Source: Gemmatimonadota bacterium | GTDB taxonomy: Bacteria; Gemmatimonadota; Gemmatimonadetes; Longimicrobiales; Gaopeijiaceae | Assembly: GCA_022823145.1 (NCBI GenBank) | Contig: JAJDXS010000012.1 | Location: 1-58,208, forward strand | Reading direction: 5' to 3' | Length of the DNA: 58,208 bases | Shown here: one piece after another, positions 46,581-58,208 of the stretch | Layout: each line of letters opens with the position of its first letter | Numbering within the stretch: the first letter of the stretch is position 1 | Position numbers and translations under genes: made by a program | The notes under the pieces: model-generated | The model's input: the letters and a program-made list of their open reading frames with translations, nothing else | Databases searched by the model: none | What the model was told of the DNA's origin: nothing

Positions 46581-47833
46581 CAGCGCGGTGCGTCGGGCGG
46601 GGGACCGCGGCGCAGGCGCGCCTTCAGCACCTGCGTGTCGGTGGCCTCGACGACCTCCACCTGCACGCCGTCCGCCGTGAACGACCGGCCTACCTCGGGA
46701 ACGTGGCCCAGTTCCTCCAGGATGAATCCGTTCACCGACCGGTGCTCCCCCGCCTGCAGTTCGAATCCGAAACGCTCGTTGATCTCCCGGATGTCCGCTG
46801 CCCCCAAGGCCAGGATTTCGTCTTCGGCGACCTGCGTGACCGGGTCGACATCTACGTCGGTCTCATCGACGATCTCGCCGACCAGCTCCTCGAGGACGTC
46901 CTCCAGCGTGATCAGCCCGTCCGTGCCCCCGAACTCGTCGGCTACGATCCCCATGTGCATGCGCCGCGCGCGGAATTCGGCGAGAAGCTTGCCCAGCGAC
47001 AGCGAGCCGGGCACGTACATGGCCTCCCGCGCGAGCTCGCGCAGCGGAGCGTCGTGCCGCCCGGCGACGTACGCGCGGTAGGCGTCGCGCACGTGGAGGA
47101 TGCCGGTCACGTCGTCAACGCTTTCGCGGTACACCGGAACGCGCGAGTAGGGGACCTCCTCGAGCTCGGGCAGAACGTCACCCAGGAGGCGCGAATCCTG
47201 CCAGGCGAGGATGTCCACTCGCGGGGTCATCGCGTCCCAGGCGTTGAGTTCATCCAACCGGAAGGCCCGCTCGACCAGGCGGCTCTCCTCGGCCTCCACG
47301 ATCCCGGCGCCCTCGCCGATCTCGAGCGCCTCGCGCACCTGCAGTTCGTCGGCGGAGGCCTCGGAGCGCCCCGACACGCGGCCGAGCAGACGGCCCAGCG
47401 CGAAGAACGGGTAGAGAAGGCTGCCCGCGACGCGCGCGGTCGCGCGCAGCGCCGGAGCCGCGGCGAGCGCGAGCCGCACGGGACGGCGTCCGGAGAGCGC
47501 CCGGGGCCCCACCTCGCCGGCCAGCAGCACGAAGAGCACGACCACCGGACCACCGATCCACATCCCGCGCGGACCCCACAGGACGGCGGCGGCCGCCACC
47601 CCGGCCGCCGCGGCGCCCAGGCTGCAGATGGCACGGAGAACGCCCAGCGCGGAGGTGCCCACCTCGCCGGTGCGCAACTCGGCCAGCGCGTCGGCTCCAG
47701 CGAAGCCCTCCTCGGCGAGGATGCGCGACCTGGAATCGCCGATCTTCGATACTGCCGCGAGCGTGGCCGTCAGCCCGGCCGCGACGAGCAGGAGCAGGAC
47801 GAAGGCTGCCGTCAGTCCCGTGATCAGCGCCAT
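46580..47833 (-). CDS. CNNM/CorC-like membrane protein with CBS pair
   Basis: The 417-aa protein has an N-terminal DUF21/CNNM membrane domain (three to four hydrophobic segments within 1-150). A CBS pair follows at about 200-325 (MTPRVDIL, YSRVPVYRESVDDVTGILHVRD, MGIVADEFGGTDGLITLEDVLEELVGEI), then a CorC/HlyC domain (335-415). Relatives are linked to magnesium or cobalt efflux; the substrate here is inferred. The membrane domain is Ala/Gly-rich and divergent. It lies 49 nt downstream of the MoxR gene. Confidence 0.88.
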   Translation of the reverse strand: MALITGLTAAFVLLLLVAAGLTATLAAVSKIGDSRSRILAEEGFAGADALAELRTGEVGTSALGVLRAICSLGAAAAGVAAAAVLWGPRGMWIGGPVVVLFVLLAGEVGPRALSGRRPVRLALAAAPALRATARVAGSLLYPFFALGRLLGRVSGRSEASADELQVREALEIGEGAGIVEAEESRLVERAFRLDELNAWDAMTPRVDILAWQDSRLLGDVLPELEEVPYSRVPVYRESVDDVTGILHVRDAYRAYVAGRHDAPLRELAREAMYVPGSLSLGKLLAEFRARRMHMGIVADEFGGTDGLITLEDVLEELVGEIVDETDVDVDPVTQVAEDEILALGAADIREINERFGFELQAGEHRSVNGFILEELGHVPEVGRSFTADGVQVEVVEATDTQVLKARLRRGPPPDAPR

Positions 47834-47882
47834 GGCGCCCGTCTGTTACAACTCGGAGGTCGGTCGTCGGGTGACGCGTCCT

Positions 47883-48923
<1,041 letters not shown>

Positions 48924-49100
48924 ACCCTGTCCGGGTGACGGCGAATGACTGGTGCGATTGATCGCGCAAGATAGACGAGTCGGGTTTTTCGGGTCAAGGC
49001 GTGAAAGCCCCCGCGGCGCTGTCGATTCCCTGACGGCGCGCGCGCGCCTCCGCGCCCGGATCACGCCCCGCCCGCACGGTTGCAAAGGCCCGATTTCGAG

Positions 49101-49129
49101 CTTGCGAAAATTTTCACAAGCGTTAGCTT
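49101..49129 (+). promoter_or_regulatory. Promoter with overlapping palindrome before the ATP synthase operon
   Basis: In the 326-nt gap 48924-49249, TTGCGA (49102-49107) and TAGCTT (49124-49129) form a sigma-70-like pair with a 16-nt spacer. The sequence CTTGCGAAAATTTTCACAAG (49101-49120) is a 20-nt palindrome with one mismatched pair and overlaps the -35 and spacer. A leader of about 115 nt follows to the first gene. Nothing else stands out in the gap; it must also hold the moxR promoter on the other strand. Confidence 0.5.
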
Positions 49130-49249
49130 TCCCCCCGGAAACAGGGTCCATGCAGCTGAACGCCGCATTCCGAAAGGGCTCGAACCGAGAGCGGCTCGCG
49201 CAAACGCCTGAGGCGGTCGGCAAGGGAAGACAAGCGTGAAAGGAAGCAG

Positions 49250-49525
49250 GTGAGGGAGGGTCGCCGTTCGAGCGCGGGCACCAGCCATTCCCTGGGCGAC
49301 ATCGGGCACTTTTCCGGGTATGGGCTCGGATGGGCACTGACGGTCGCCCTGCTCGCCTGGGCCGGTCTCAAGCTGGACGAATGGCTCGGCACCAGCCCGT
49401 TGATGATCCTGCTCTGCACGCTCGGGGGCATCGCGGCGGGGATGGTCACGGTCTACATGAGAGCCATGGCTGGCGCCACGCGCAGCGATTCGGATCTTTC
49501 GAACGGCGGGGGAGAACACCGTTGA
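49250..49525 (+). CDS. atpZ: AtpZ-like small membrane protein
   Basis: This is a 91-aa protein with two hydrophobic helices (about 25-45 and 48-70) and the AtpZ pattern GLGWALTVALLAWAGLKLDEWLG. AtpZ/AtpI proteins help assemble the c-ring or supply Mg2+. It is the first gene of the ATP synthase operon. The GTG start has AAAGGAAG upstream. The stop overlaps the TTG of the next gene. Confidence 0.8.
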   Translation: MREGRRSSAGTSHSLGDIGHFSGYGLGWALTVALLAWAGLKLDEWLGTSPLMILLCTLGGIAAGMVTVYMRAMAGATRSDSDLSNGGGEHR

Positions 49526-49914
49526 GACTTTTCAGGACGTTTCCGGCCACGGCCCTGGCAATCGCGGCGGCGGGTTCGGTCGTGGCCTGGCCGTTCCTGG
49601 ACGTTGACGCCTACCGGGCCGTCGTTGGCGGTGTGATCCTGGCGCTTGGCACGCACTTGGCCGCGTACTTCATGCTGAAGAGGTGGCGGGCCCGCAACGA
49701 CCGTTTCCTGGCCGCGATCCTGGCAGGGTTCGCGATGCGGATCGCGGCGGTGGCTTTCGGCGTGTTCGCCTTCGCCCTGCCGGGCCGGGCCGAGCCGATT
49801 CCATTCCTGCTGTCGCTGGGCGGCTTCCTGATCGTGCTGCTGGTCACGGAGTCCGCCCTCGAGTATCGACGGCTCCGTGGGGCTGCCGTGCCCGCCGGGT
49901 CGGGAGCGAAATGA
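49522..49914 (+). CDS. atpI: ATP synthase subunit I-like membrane protein
   Basis: This is a 130-aa protein with four hydrophobic segments, the layout of ATP synthase I, an assembly factor for the c-ring. The TTG start at 49522 lies in a TTGA overlap with atpZ, has GGGGGAG 8 nt upstream and gives MRLFRTFPATALAIAAAGS. Identity rests on topology and on its place between atpZ and atpB. Confidence 0.78.
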   Translation: MRLFRTFPATALAIAAAGSVVAWPFLDVDAYRAVVGGVILALGTHLAAYFMLKRWRARNDRFLAAILAGFAMRIAAVAFGVFAFALPGRAEPIPFLLSLGGFLIVLLVTESALEYRRLRGAAVPAGSGAK

Positions 49915-50804
49915 CAAACGTCTACCAGGAGCACGGCGCGGCCCAGGAGGCGCACGCCGGCGAATTCGATCTCGGAGAGATGCTGGGGCATCACATCCTC
50001 AACTCGACCGAGTACGAGCTTCCGTTCATCGGGCCGGTCCATCTTCCCCACTGGCCCGAACTTGCCGTGGGCGGACTCACCATCGACGTGTCTCCGACCA
50101 AACATGTCATCCTGCTGCTGCTCGGAGCGGTGATCACGGCGGCGTTCTCGATCCTGGCCGGGCAGCGGGTGGCCCGGGCTGCCGCGGGGCGCGCACCCAG
50201 CGGGCTGGCGAACGCCATCGAAGCGGTGGTGGTCTACTTTTGCGACGATCTCTGCAAGGGCTATATCGGCCACGGATATCAGCGCTTCGTGCCGCTGGTG
50301 CTGACCCTGTTCTTCTTCATCCTCACCATGAACCTCCTCGGCCTGGTGCCCTGGGGCGGGTCGGCCACCGGGAATATCGTCGTCACGGGTACGCTGGCTC
50401 TGGTCACATTCGTGGTGGTCGAGGTCTCGGGATTTCTGTCGCTCGGCTTCAGGGGATACCTGCGGACCATTTTCTTCGTACCGCCCGGCGTTACCGGGGC
50501 CATGAAGTACGTTGTGCTCGCGGTGATGACGCCGGTCGAGTTCATGGGGAAGTTCCTGAAGCCCTTCGCACTGGCCATCCGGCTGTTTGCGAACATGACG
50601 GCGGGCCATGTCCTGATCTTCTCCGTACTCGGCTTCATCTTTCTCTTCGGGAATTACGCCTACATCCGGTGGCTGATCGCCGCCGGGTCCTACGGCCTGG
50701 TGTCGGCCATCCTCCTCCTCGAGGTGCTGATCGCCTTCATCCAGGCCTATGTCTTCGCCATGCTCACGGCCGCGTTCATCGGCCTGATCCGGCATCCACA
50801 CTAG
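49911..50804 (+). CDS. atpB: ATP synthase F0 subunit a
   Basis: This is the membrane stator that forms the proton half-channels against the c-ring. The 297-aa protein has about six hydrophobic segments. The essential Arg224 lies in KPFALAIRLFANMTAGH. The N-terminus is long and histidine/acid-rich before the first helix. The ATG overlaps the atpI stop. It is followed by atpE after 53 nt. Confidence 0.96.
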   Translation: MTNVYQEHGAAQEAHAGEFDLGEMLGHHILNSTEYELPFIGPVHLPHWPELAVGGLTIDVSPTKHVILLLLGAVITAAFSILAGQRVARAAAGRAPSGLANAIEAVVVYFCDDLCKGYIGHGYQRFVPLVLTLFFFILTMNLLGLVPWGGSATGNIVVTGTLALVTFVVVEVSGFLSLGFRGYLRTIFFVPPGVTGAMKYVVLAVMTPVEFMGKFLKPFALAIRLFANMTAGHVLIFSVLGFIFLFGNYAYIRWLIAAGSYGLVSAILLLEVLIAFIQAYVFAMLTAAFIGLIRHPH

Positions 50805-50815
50805 ATACCACCTGA

Positions 50816-51746
<931 letters not shown>

Positions 51747-51750
<4 letters not shown>

Positions 51751-52304
51751 GGGAGGACACCGTCGTCCGCAACTACGCCGAGACGCTCTTCGAACTGGCC
51801 GAGCGCGATGGGGGTGCCGCCGGATACGGGGACCCCGTGGCCGCGGTGGCCGGTCTGATGGAAGACCGCAAGGTGATCGAGTTCTTCGGCACGCCGCGGG
51901 TGTCGGCGGACACCAAGAAGGAGGCGCTGGAGCGTGCGTTGGGCGACTCCGTTCCACCGATGCTGCTCCGCTTCCTCACGGTCGTGGTGGACCGGGGCAG
52001 GCAACGCCTGTTCCCCGCGATCATGAAGGACTTCCAGGCCCTCCTCGACCGTCATCGGGGGATCCGCCACATGGAAGTGACCGTGGCTCGCGAACTCGGC
52101 GCCGACGAGGAGGAAGCCCTGGCGGCACGGCTCTCGTCGGCGACCGGGGCACAGGTCATCCCGACGCTGCGGGTCAGGCCCGAGATCATCGGGGGCATCG
52201 TGATCCGCGAGGGCGACACCCTGTACGACGGATCTCTGAAACGACAACTGGACGCCATGCGCCGAGCGCTCATGGCCACCGAGCTGCAAGGACAGGAAAG
52301 CTAG
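51747..52304 (+). CDS. atpH: ATP synthase F1 subunit delta
   Basis: This subunit joins the peripheral stalk to the top of F1. The 185-aa protein has the delta/OSCP pattern: helical N-domain (RNYAETLFELAERDG), then LLRFLTVVVDRGRQRLFPAIM and the C-terminal RPEIIGGIVIREGDTLYDGSLKRQL. GTG 51747 overlaps the atpF stop. atpA begins 6 nt downstream. Confidence 0.95.
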
Positions 52305-52310
52305 AACCAA

Positions 52311-53873
52311 ATGGCAGATTCCCAGCTCCGGGCGGGCGAGATCAAGAGCGTCCTCCTGGCCGAAATCGAGAGCTTTGAAGAGGCGCTTCACGCCGAGGAG
52401 GTCGGCGAGGTCCTCGAGGTCAAGGACGGGGTGGCCCGCATCTACGGCCTCACCCGCGCAATGGCGAGCGAGATGCTCGAGATCACCTCCGGCGAGACCG
52501 GCGAGACGGTCACCGCGCTGGCGCTGAACCTTGAAGAGGACAACATCGGTGCCGTCATCCTGGGCGAATGGGCGGGGTTGCACGAGGGCGACGAGGTGCG
52601 CCGCACGGGACGCGTCCTGGACATTCCCGTCGGGGACGGCTACCTCGGCCGCGTGGTCGACCCGCTGGGCAACGCGCTCGACGGAGGCGCCGGCATCGAG
52701 ACCTCGGCGAGGCGCCAGATCGACGTGGTGGCCCCGGGAATCGTGAAGCGGCAGCCCGTGAAGGAGCCGCTTCAGACCGGCATCAAGGCGATCGACGCCA
52801 TGATCCCGATCGGCCGCGGTCAGAGAGAGCTGATCATCGGCGACAGGCAAACCGGGAAGACGGCCGTGGCGGTCGACGCGATCATCAACCAGCGCGATAC
52901 CGACGTCATCTGCATCTACTGCGCAGTGGGACAGCGCGCGGGGAAGGTGGCCGCCGTCGTCGAGACGCTCCGGCACCACAACGCCATGGACTACACCATC
53001 GTGGTGACCGCCAACGCCTCCGACCCGGCGCCCATGCAATACATCGCGCCGTATTCGGCGACCGCGCTGGCCGAGCACTTCATGTGGCAGGGGAAGCACA
53101 CCCTCGTCATCTACGACGACCTCTCCAAGCAGGCGCAGGCCTACCGGCAGCTGTCGCTCGTGCTCAGGCGTCCTCCGGGGCGCGAGGCCTACCCGGGCGA
53201 CGTCTTCTACCTGCACTCGCGGCTGCTGGAGCGCGCAGCCAAGCTCTCCGACGAACTCGGCGGCGGCTCGCTCACCGCGCTCCCGATCATCGAGACGCAG
53301 GCGGGCGACGTCTCGGCTTACATCCCCACCAACGTCATCTCGATCACCGACGGCCAGATCTATCTCGAACCCGACCTCTTCAACTCGGGCGTCCGGCCCG
53401 CGGTCAATGTGGGCATCTCGGTTTCGCGTGTCGGCGGCGCGGCGCAGGTGAAGGCGATGAAGAAGGTCGCGGGACGCCTCCGCCTGGACCTCGCACAGTT
53501 CCGCGCCATGGAGACCTTTGCGCAGTTCGCCTCCGATCTCGACGCGGCCACCCAGCAGCAGCTTGCTCGCGGGCAGCGGACGGTCGAGGTCCTGAAGCAG
53601 CCGCAATACCAGCCCGTGCCGGTCGAGCGGCAGATCGTTGGGATCTACGCCGTGACCAACGGCTTCCTCGACCACCTCGAAGTGGACGATGTGAGGAAGT
53701 GGGAGCGGGGCTTCCTCGGCTTCATGGAGAGCCGTTTCGACGATGTGCTGATCGGTCTGCGCCAGGAGGGACAGCTGACCGGGGACATCGAGGGCCGGCT
53801 GCGTTCCTGCATCGAGGAGTACAACGAGGTCTTCGCGGTCGAGAGCGGGACGGCGATGGCGGGAGCGGCATAG
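52311..53873 (+). CDS. atpA: ATP synthase F1 subunit alpha
   Basis: This is the non-catalytic nucleotide-binding subunit. The 520-aa protein has the N-terminal beta-barrel, P-loop GDRQTGKT (about 177-184), [24 protein letters not shown] and the signature [15 protein letters not shown]. The length is normal. ATG 52311 is the family start. Confidence 0.98.
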   Translation: MADSQLRAGEIKSVLLAEIESFEEALHAEEVGEVLEVKDGVARIYGLTRAMASEMLEITSGETGETVTALALNLEEDNIGAVILGEWAGLHEGDEVRRTGRVLDIPVGDGYLGRVVDPLGNALDGGAGIETSARRQIDVVAPGIVKRQPVKEPLQTGIKAIDAMIPIGRGQRELIIGDRQTGKTAVAVDAIINQRDTDVICIYCAVGQRAGKVAAVVETLRHHNAMDYTIVVTANASDPAPMQYIAPYSATALAEHFMWQGKHTLVIYDDLSKQAQAYRQLSLVLRRPPGREAYPGDVFYLHSRLLERAAKLSDELGGGSLTALPIIETQAGDVSAYIPTNVISITDGQIYLEPDLFNSGVRPAVNVGISVSRVGGAAQVKAMKKVAGRLRLDLAQFRAMETFAQFASDLDAATQQQLARGQRTVEVLKQPQYQPVPVERQIVGIYAVTNGFLDHLEVDDVRKWERGFLGFMESRFDDVLIGLRQEGQLTGDIEGRLRSCIEEYNEVFAVESGTAMAGAA

Positions 53874-53874
53874 C

Positions 53875-56227
<2,353 letters not shown>

Positions 56228-56231
56228 TTCC

Positions 56232-56495
56232 ATGGCGAGGCTGATGGAGTTGCGCGTGGTCACGCCCGAGAAGGTCGTCTTCGAAGGGGCAGCCAGGTCG
56301 CTGGTGGCTCCCGCGTGGGACGGCTGGGTCGGTGTTCTGCCGGGACACGCCCCGTTCCTGACGCTTCTCGGCAGCGGGCCGATCGAAGTCGATTCGGAAT
56401 CGGGAGAGCGACGGGCGTTCGGTATCTCGGGCGGCGTGATGAAGGTGGAGTCCAACGAGGTCATGGTGCTGGCGGATCGGGTCGAGCCTTCCTGA
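56232..56495 (+). CDS. atpC: ATP synthase F1 subunit epsilon, short form
   Basis: This is the rotor subunit that joins gamma to the c-ring. The 87-aa protein contains only the N-terminal beta-sandwich (MELRVVTPEKVVFEG, GWVGVLPGHAPFLTLL, GVMKVESNEVMVLADRVE). The usual 40-50-residue C-terminal helical hairpin is missing and the stop is in clean sequence, so this looks like a natural short form rather than a frameshift. It starts 4 nt after atpD. Confidence 0.94.
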   Translation: MARLMELRVVTPEKVVFEGAARSLVAPAWDGWVGVLPGHAPFLTLLGSGPIEVDSESGERRAFGISGGVMKVESNEVMVLADRVEPS

Positions 56496-56525
56496 TCCCA
56501 CGAGGCCCGGGCCAGGGAAGAACAC

Positions 56526-57347
56526 ATGCGACTCGATCTCCACATGCACACGACCTTTTCGGATGGATTGAAGGCGCCTGAAGAGGTTGTGGAGCTGGCG
56601 GTGGCCGGCGGTCTCGATGTCATCTCGATCACGGATCACGACAACACCGGGGGCGTGGTGCCGGCGCTACGAGCGGCCGGGGACAGGATCCGGGTCATCC
56701 CGGGTGTGGAGATGAGCACCCGCTGGCAAGACGAATCGATCCACATCCTGGGGTACTTCGTGGATCCGGCCTCCACAGGGTTGATGGACCACTACCGCGA
56801 GCTGCACGCGCGCCGTCACACAAGGATGCGAAGGATCGTGGAGCGACTTGCGGCCCAGGGTGTGCGCCTGCCCTTGGAAAGCGTGGGTGATCAGCGGGCA
56901 TCAGGAGCGGTGCCCTACACTCGACCGCACCTGGCGCGTGCGCTGGTTCAGGCAGGGTACGCGACCAGCGTCGGTGACGCCTTCGCACGCTACATCGGCG
57001 CCGGCTGTCCCGCGTACGTCCTCGTCGAGTCACCGACGCCGGAGGAAGTGATTGACACCATAGCCGCGGCTGGAGGCGTTGCCGTGTGGGCCCACCCGCC
57101 GCTCCATCAGATTGATTCCCTTCTCCCCTTGATGATCGGTGCGGGACTCCGTGGCATGGAGGCGTACCGCCCCTGGTCGCCGACGGTCCGCGATGTGGTG
57201 ATGGCGCGCGCGCGGGCAGCCGGACTATTCGTCACGGGCGGTTCCGACTGGCACGGTCGTGACCGCGACGCCGAACTCGGTGACTTCCATGTGACGGAAT
57301 CCGATGTCAGCGAGTTCCTGGAGACGGGCGGTATCCGCAGGCGGTAG
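56526..57347 (+). CDS. PHP-domain metal-dependent phosphoesterase
   Basis: The 273-aa protein has the PHP motifs in order: DLHMHTTFSDG (4-14), ITDHDNT, GVEMST, a variable middle domain, VAVWAHP and GGSDWHG. It belongs to the YciV/TrpH-like group, whose characterised members act on 3',5'-bisphosphonucleotides or short RNA 5' ends; the substrate here is not known. It begins 30 nt after atpC and may share its transcript. The next gene is 23S rRNA. Confidence 0.88.
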   Translation: MRLDLHMHTTFSDGLKAPEEVVELAVAGGLDVISITDHDNTGGVVPALRAAGDRIRVIPGVEMSTRWQDESIHILGYFVDPASTGLMDHYRELHARRHTRMRRIVERLAAQGVRLPLESVGDQRASGAVPYTRPHLARALVQAGYATSVGDAFARYIGAGCPAYVLVESPTPEEVIDTIAAAGGVAVWAHPPLHQIDSLLPLMIGAGLRGMEAYRPWSPTVRDVVMARARAAGLFVTGGSDWHGRDRDAELGDFHVTESDVSEFLETGGIRRR

Positions 57348-57366
57348 CGGTGCGTTCCGGAGGGTG

Positions 57367-57394
57367 TTGACTTCGTTTTCGGCTTGACTACCTT
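57367..57394 (+). promoter_or_regulatory. Putative promoter of the 23S rRNA gene
   Basis: TTGACT (57367-57372), a 16-nt spacer and TACCTT (57389-57394) make a sigma-70-like pair. A second TTGACT lies at 57384-57389. The region runs 250 nt ahead of the 23S start. The block CTACCTTTTAAGTCTT (57388-57403) closely matches CTACCTTTAAGATCTT upstream of hslV. The 57348-57647 gap also has the stretch GTGTTTGAAAATC (57471-57483), a boxA-like candidate, and no tRNA or 16S sequence. Confidence 0.5.
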
Positions 57395-57519
57395 TTAAGT
57401 CTTTCCGTGCTGCGCCTGTGGGGTGGCCTGCGCCTGCGGGCACGAGTACTCCTGGCCGGCACGGACCCGGGTGTTTGAAAATCAGGGTAGAAGGAAGTAC
57501 TAGAGCCTTAGGTCGCTCT

Positions 57520-57542
57520 GGCCGTCCGATTGGAGGACGGCC
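57520..57542 (+). repeat. Hairpin in the 23S leader
   Basis: Perfect 8-bp arms GGCCGTCC (57520-57527) and GGACGGCC (57535-57542) flank a 7-nt loop, about 105 nt before the mature 23S 5' end. It is more likely a leader or processing structure than a terminator, since it sits between the promoter and the rRNA. Confidence 0.4.
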
Positions 57543-57647
57543 GAGCGTACGTGTTGGAGGCGACGGTGGACGAGCCCGATGAACGATGATCCGGGGACGG
57601 ACGACGCGGCGACGCGGTCGGTCGGACCCGGTCGAGGGAAGAGGGCT

Positions 57648-58208
57648 GGTCAAGCGAGAAAGTGCGCACGGCGGATGCCTAGGCACAGACCGGCGAAGAA
57701 GGACGTGGCAAGCTGCGAAAAGCCTCGGGGAGTTGCAAGCAAGCTTAGATCCGGGGATGTCCGAATGGGGAAACCCGGCGGGAGCAGTCCCGTCACCCTG
57801 CCACAGGGAGCCAACCCAGGGAACTGAAACATCTAAGTACCTGGAGGAAAAGAAATCAATCGAGATTCCCAGAGTAGCGGCGAGCGAAAAGGGAACAGCC
57901 CAAACCCGGGTGAGGAGACTCAACCGGGGGTTGTGGGGCCGCATCGCAAGGCGAACCGAAGCATAGCGGAACGGTACTGGAACGTACGACCGCAGAGGGT
58001 GAGAGTCCCGTATGCGAAATGCGAGTAGGTGAGCTGATGCGGACCCCGAGTAGGCCGGGACACGTGGAACCCTGGCTGAATCCGGGAGGACCATCTTCCA
58101 AGGCTAAATACGAGTCTGTGACCGATAGTGAAGAGTACCGTGAGGGAAAGGTGAAAAGAACGCCTGACGGCGAGTGAAATAGACCCTGAAACCGTGTGCA
58201 TACAAGCG
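57648..58208 (+). rRNA. 23S ribosomal RNA, 5' part (runs off the window)
   Basis: Sequence from GGTCAAGCGAGAAAGTGC onward matches the conserved 5' end of bacterial 23S rRNA. Universal blocks include GGATGCCTAGGCA, GAAGGACGTGG, CCGAATGGGGAAACC, GGAACTGAAACATCTAAGTA, GTAGCGGCGAGCGAA and GAGTACCGTGAGGGAAAGG. The 5' end is set by analogy with E. coli and may be off by a few bases. The gene continues beyond the window. The gene before it codes for protein, so no 16S gene lies directly upstream. Confidence 0.97.

Noticed and set aside
57579..58201. Several open frames on both strands at the right end.
   Set aside because: They lie in 23S rRNA and its leader.

Overview
The window is a GC-rich (roughly 65-70% by eye), densely packed bacterial chromosome segment of housekeeping and envelope genes. 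No insertion sequence, prophage, CRISPR array or resistance cassette is visible. Start codons are often GTG or TTG, and many genes overlap by 4 nt (ATGA, GTGA, TTGA). The content (type IVa pilus genes with a PilQ secretin, HtrA, a TMTC-like membrane protein, F-type ATP synthase, an isolated 23S gene) suggests a diderm, probably heterotrophic bacterium. Gemmatimonadota is my best guess, from overall style only; no marker was searched.

Layout. 0-3.6 kb: end of an unidentified gene, then comEA-pilT-pilC and a small conserved-looking gene. 3.7-9.2 kb: an alanine/glycine:cation symporter, divergent dinB and Mn-type SOD, a LysM/M15-like secreted protein and a GT2 glycosyltransferase. 9.4-18.6 kb: a TMTC-like membrane-TPR protein, the major pilin, four minor pilins (GspH/FimT-, PilV-, PilW- and GspK/PilX-like) and pilMNOPQ. 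18.7-28.6 kb: aroC-aroK-topA, a trmFO remnant, xerC-hslV-hslU, argF and gcvT. 28.6-31.5 kb: a sigma-54-type activator with a degenerate receiver, a lipoprotein and engB. 31.5-41 kb (minus strand): lon, clpX, clpP, tig, tRNA-Leu(UAG), htrA, dnaK. 41.3-46 kb: nupC-punA, thiD (opposite strand), a SpoU methyltransferase and the prepilin peptidase. 46-48.9 kb (minus): a gamma-carbonic-anhydrase/zinc-ribbon fusion, a CNNM/CorC protein and a MoxR ATPase. 49.2-56.5 kb: a complete atpZ-atpI-atpBEFHAGDC operon. 56.5 kb to the end: a PHP phosphoesterase, then the start of a 23S rRNA gene with its own promoter region and no 16S gene before it.

How the genes work together. Pilus parts lie in three blocks: motor, platform and DNA-uptake protein (1-3 kb); pilins, alignment complex and secretin (11-18.6 kb); and the processing peptidase (45 kb). 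PilB is not in the window. A GT2 enzyme and a TMTC-like protein directly before pilA suggest pilin glycosylation. Between 24 and 41 kb sit most major cytosolic ATP-dependent proteases and several chaperones (HslVU, Lon, ClpXP, trigger factor, DnaK) plus periplasmic HtrA. dnaK is preceded by two palindromes spaced 42 bp apart.

The most unusual points are: a 50-codon remnant of trmFO at its ancestral place between topA and xerC; the duplicated palindrome before dnaK; the unlinked 23S gene; the TMTC/GT2/pilin linkage; the gamma-carbonic-anhydrase zinc-ribbon fusion with a Glu in place of a zinc-ligand His; and an ATP synthase epsilon subunit lacking its C-terminal regulatory helices.
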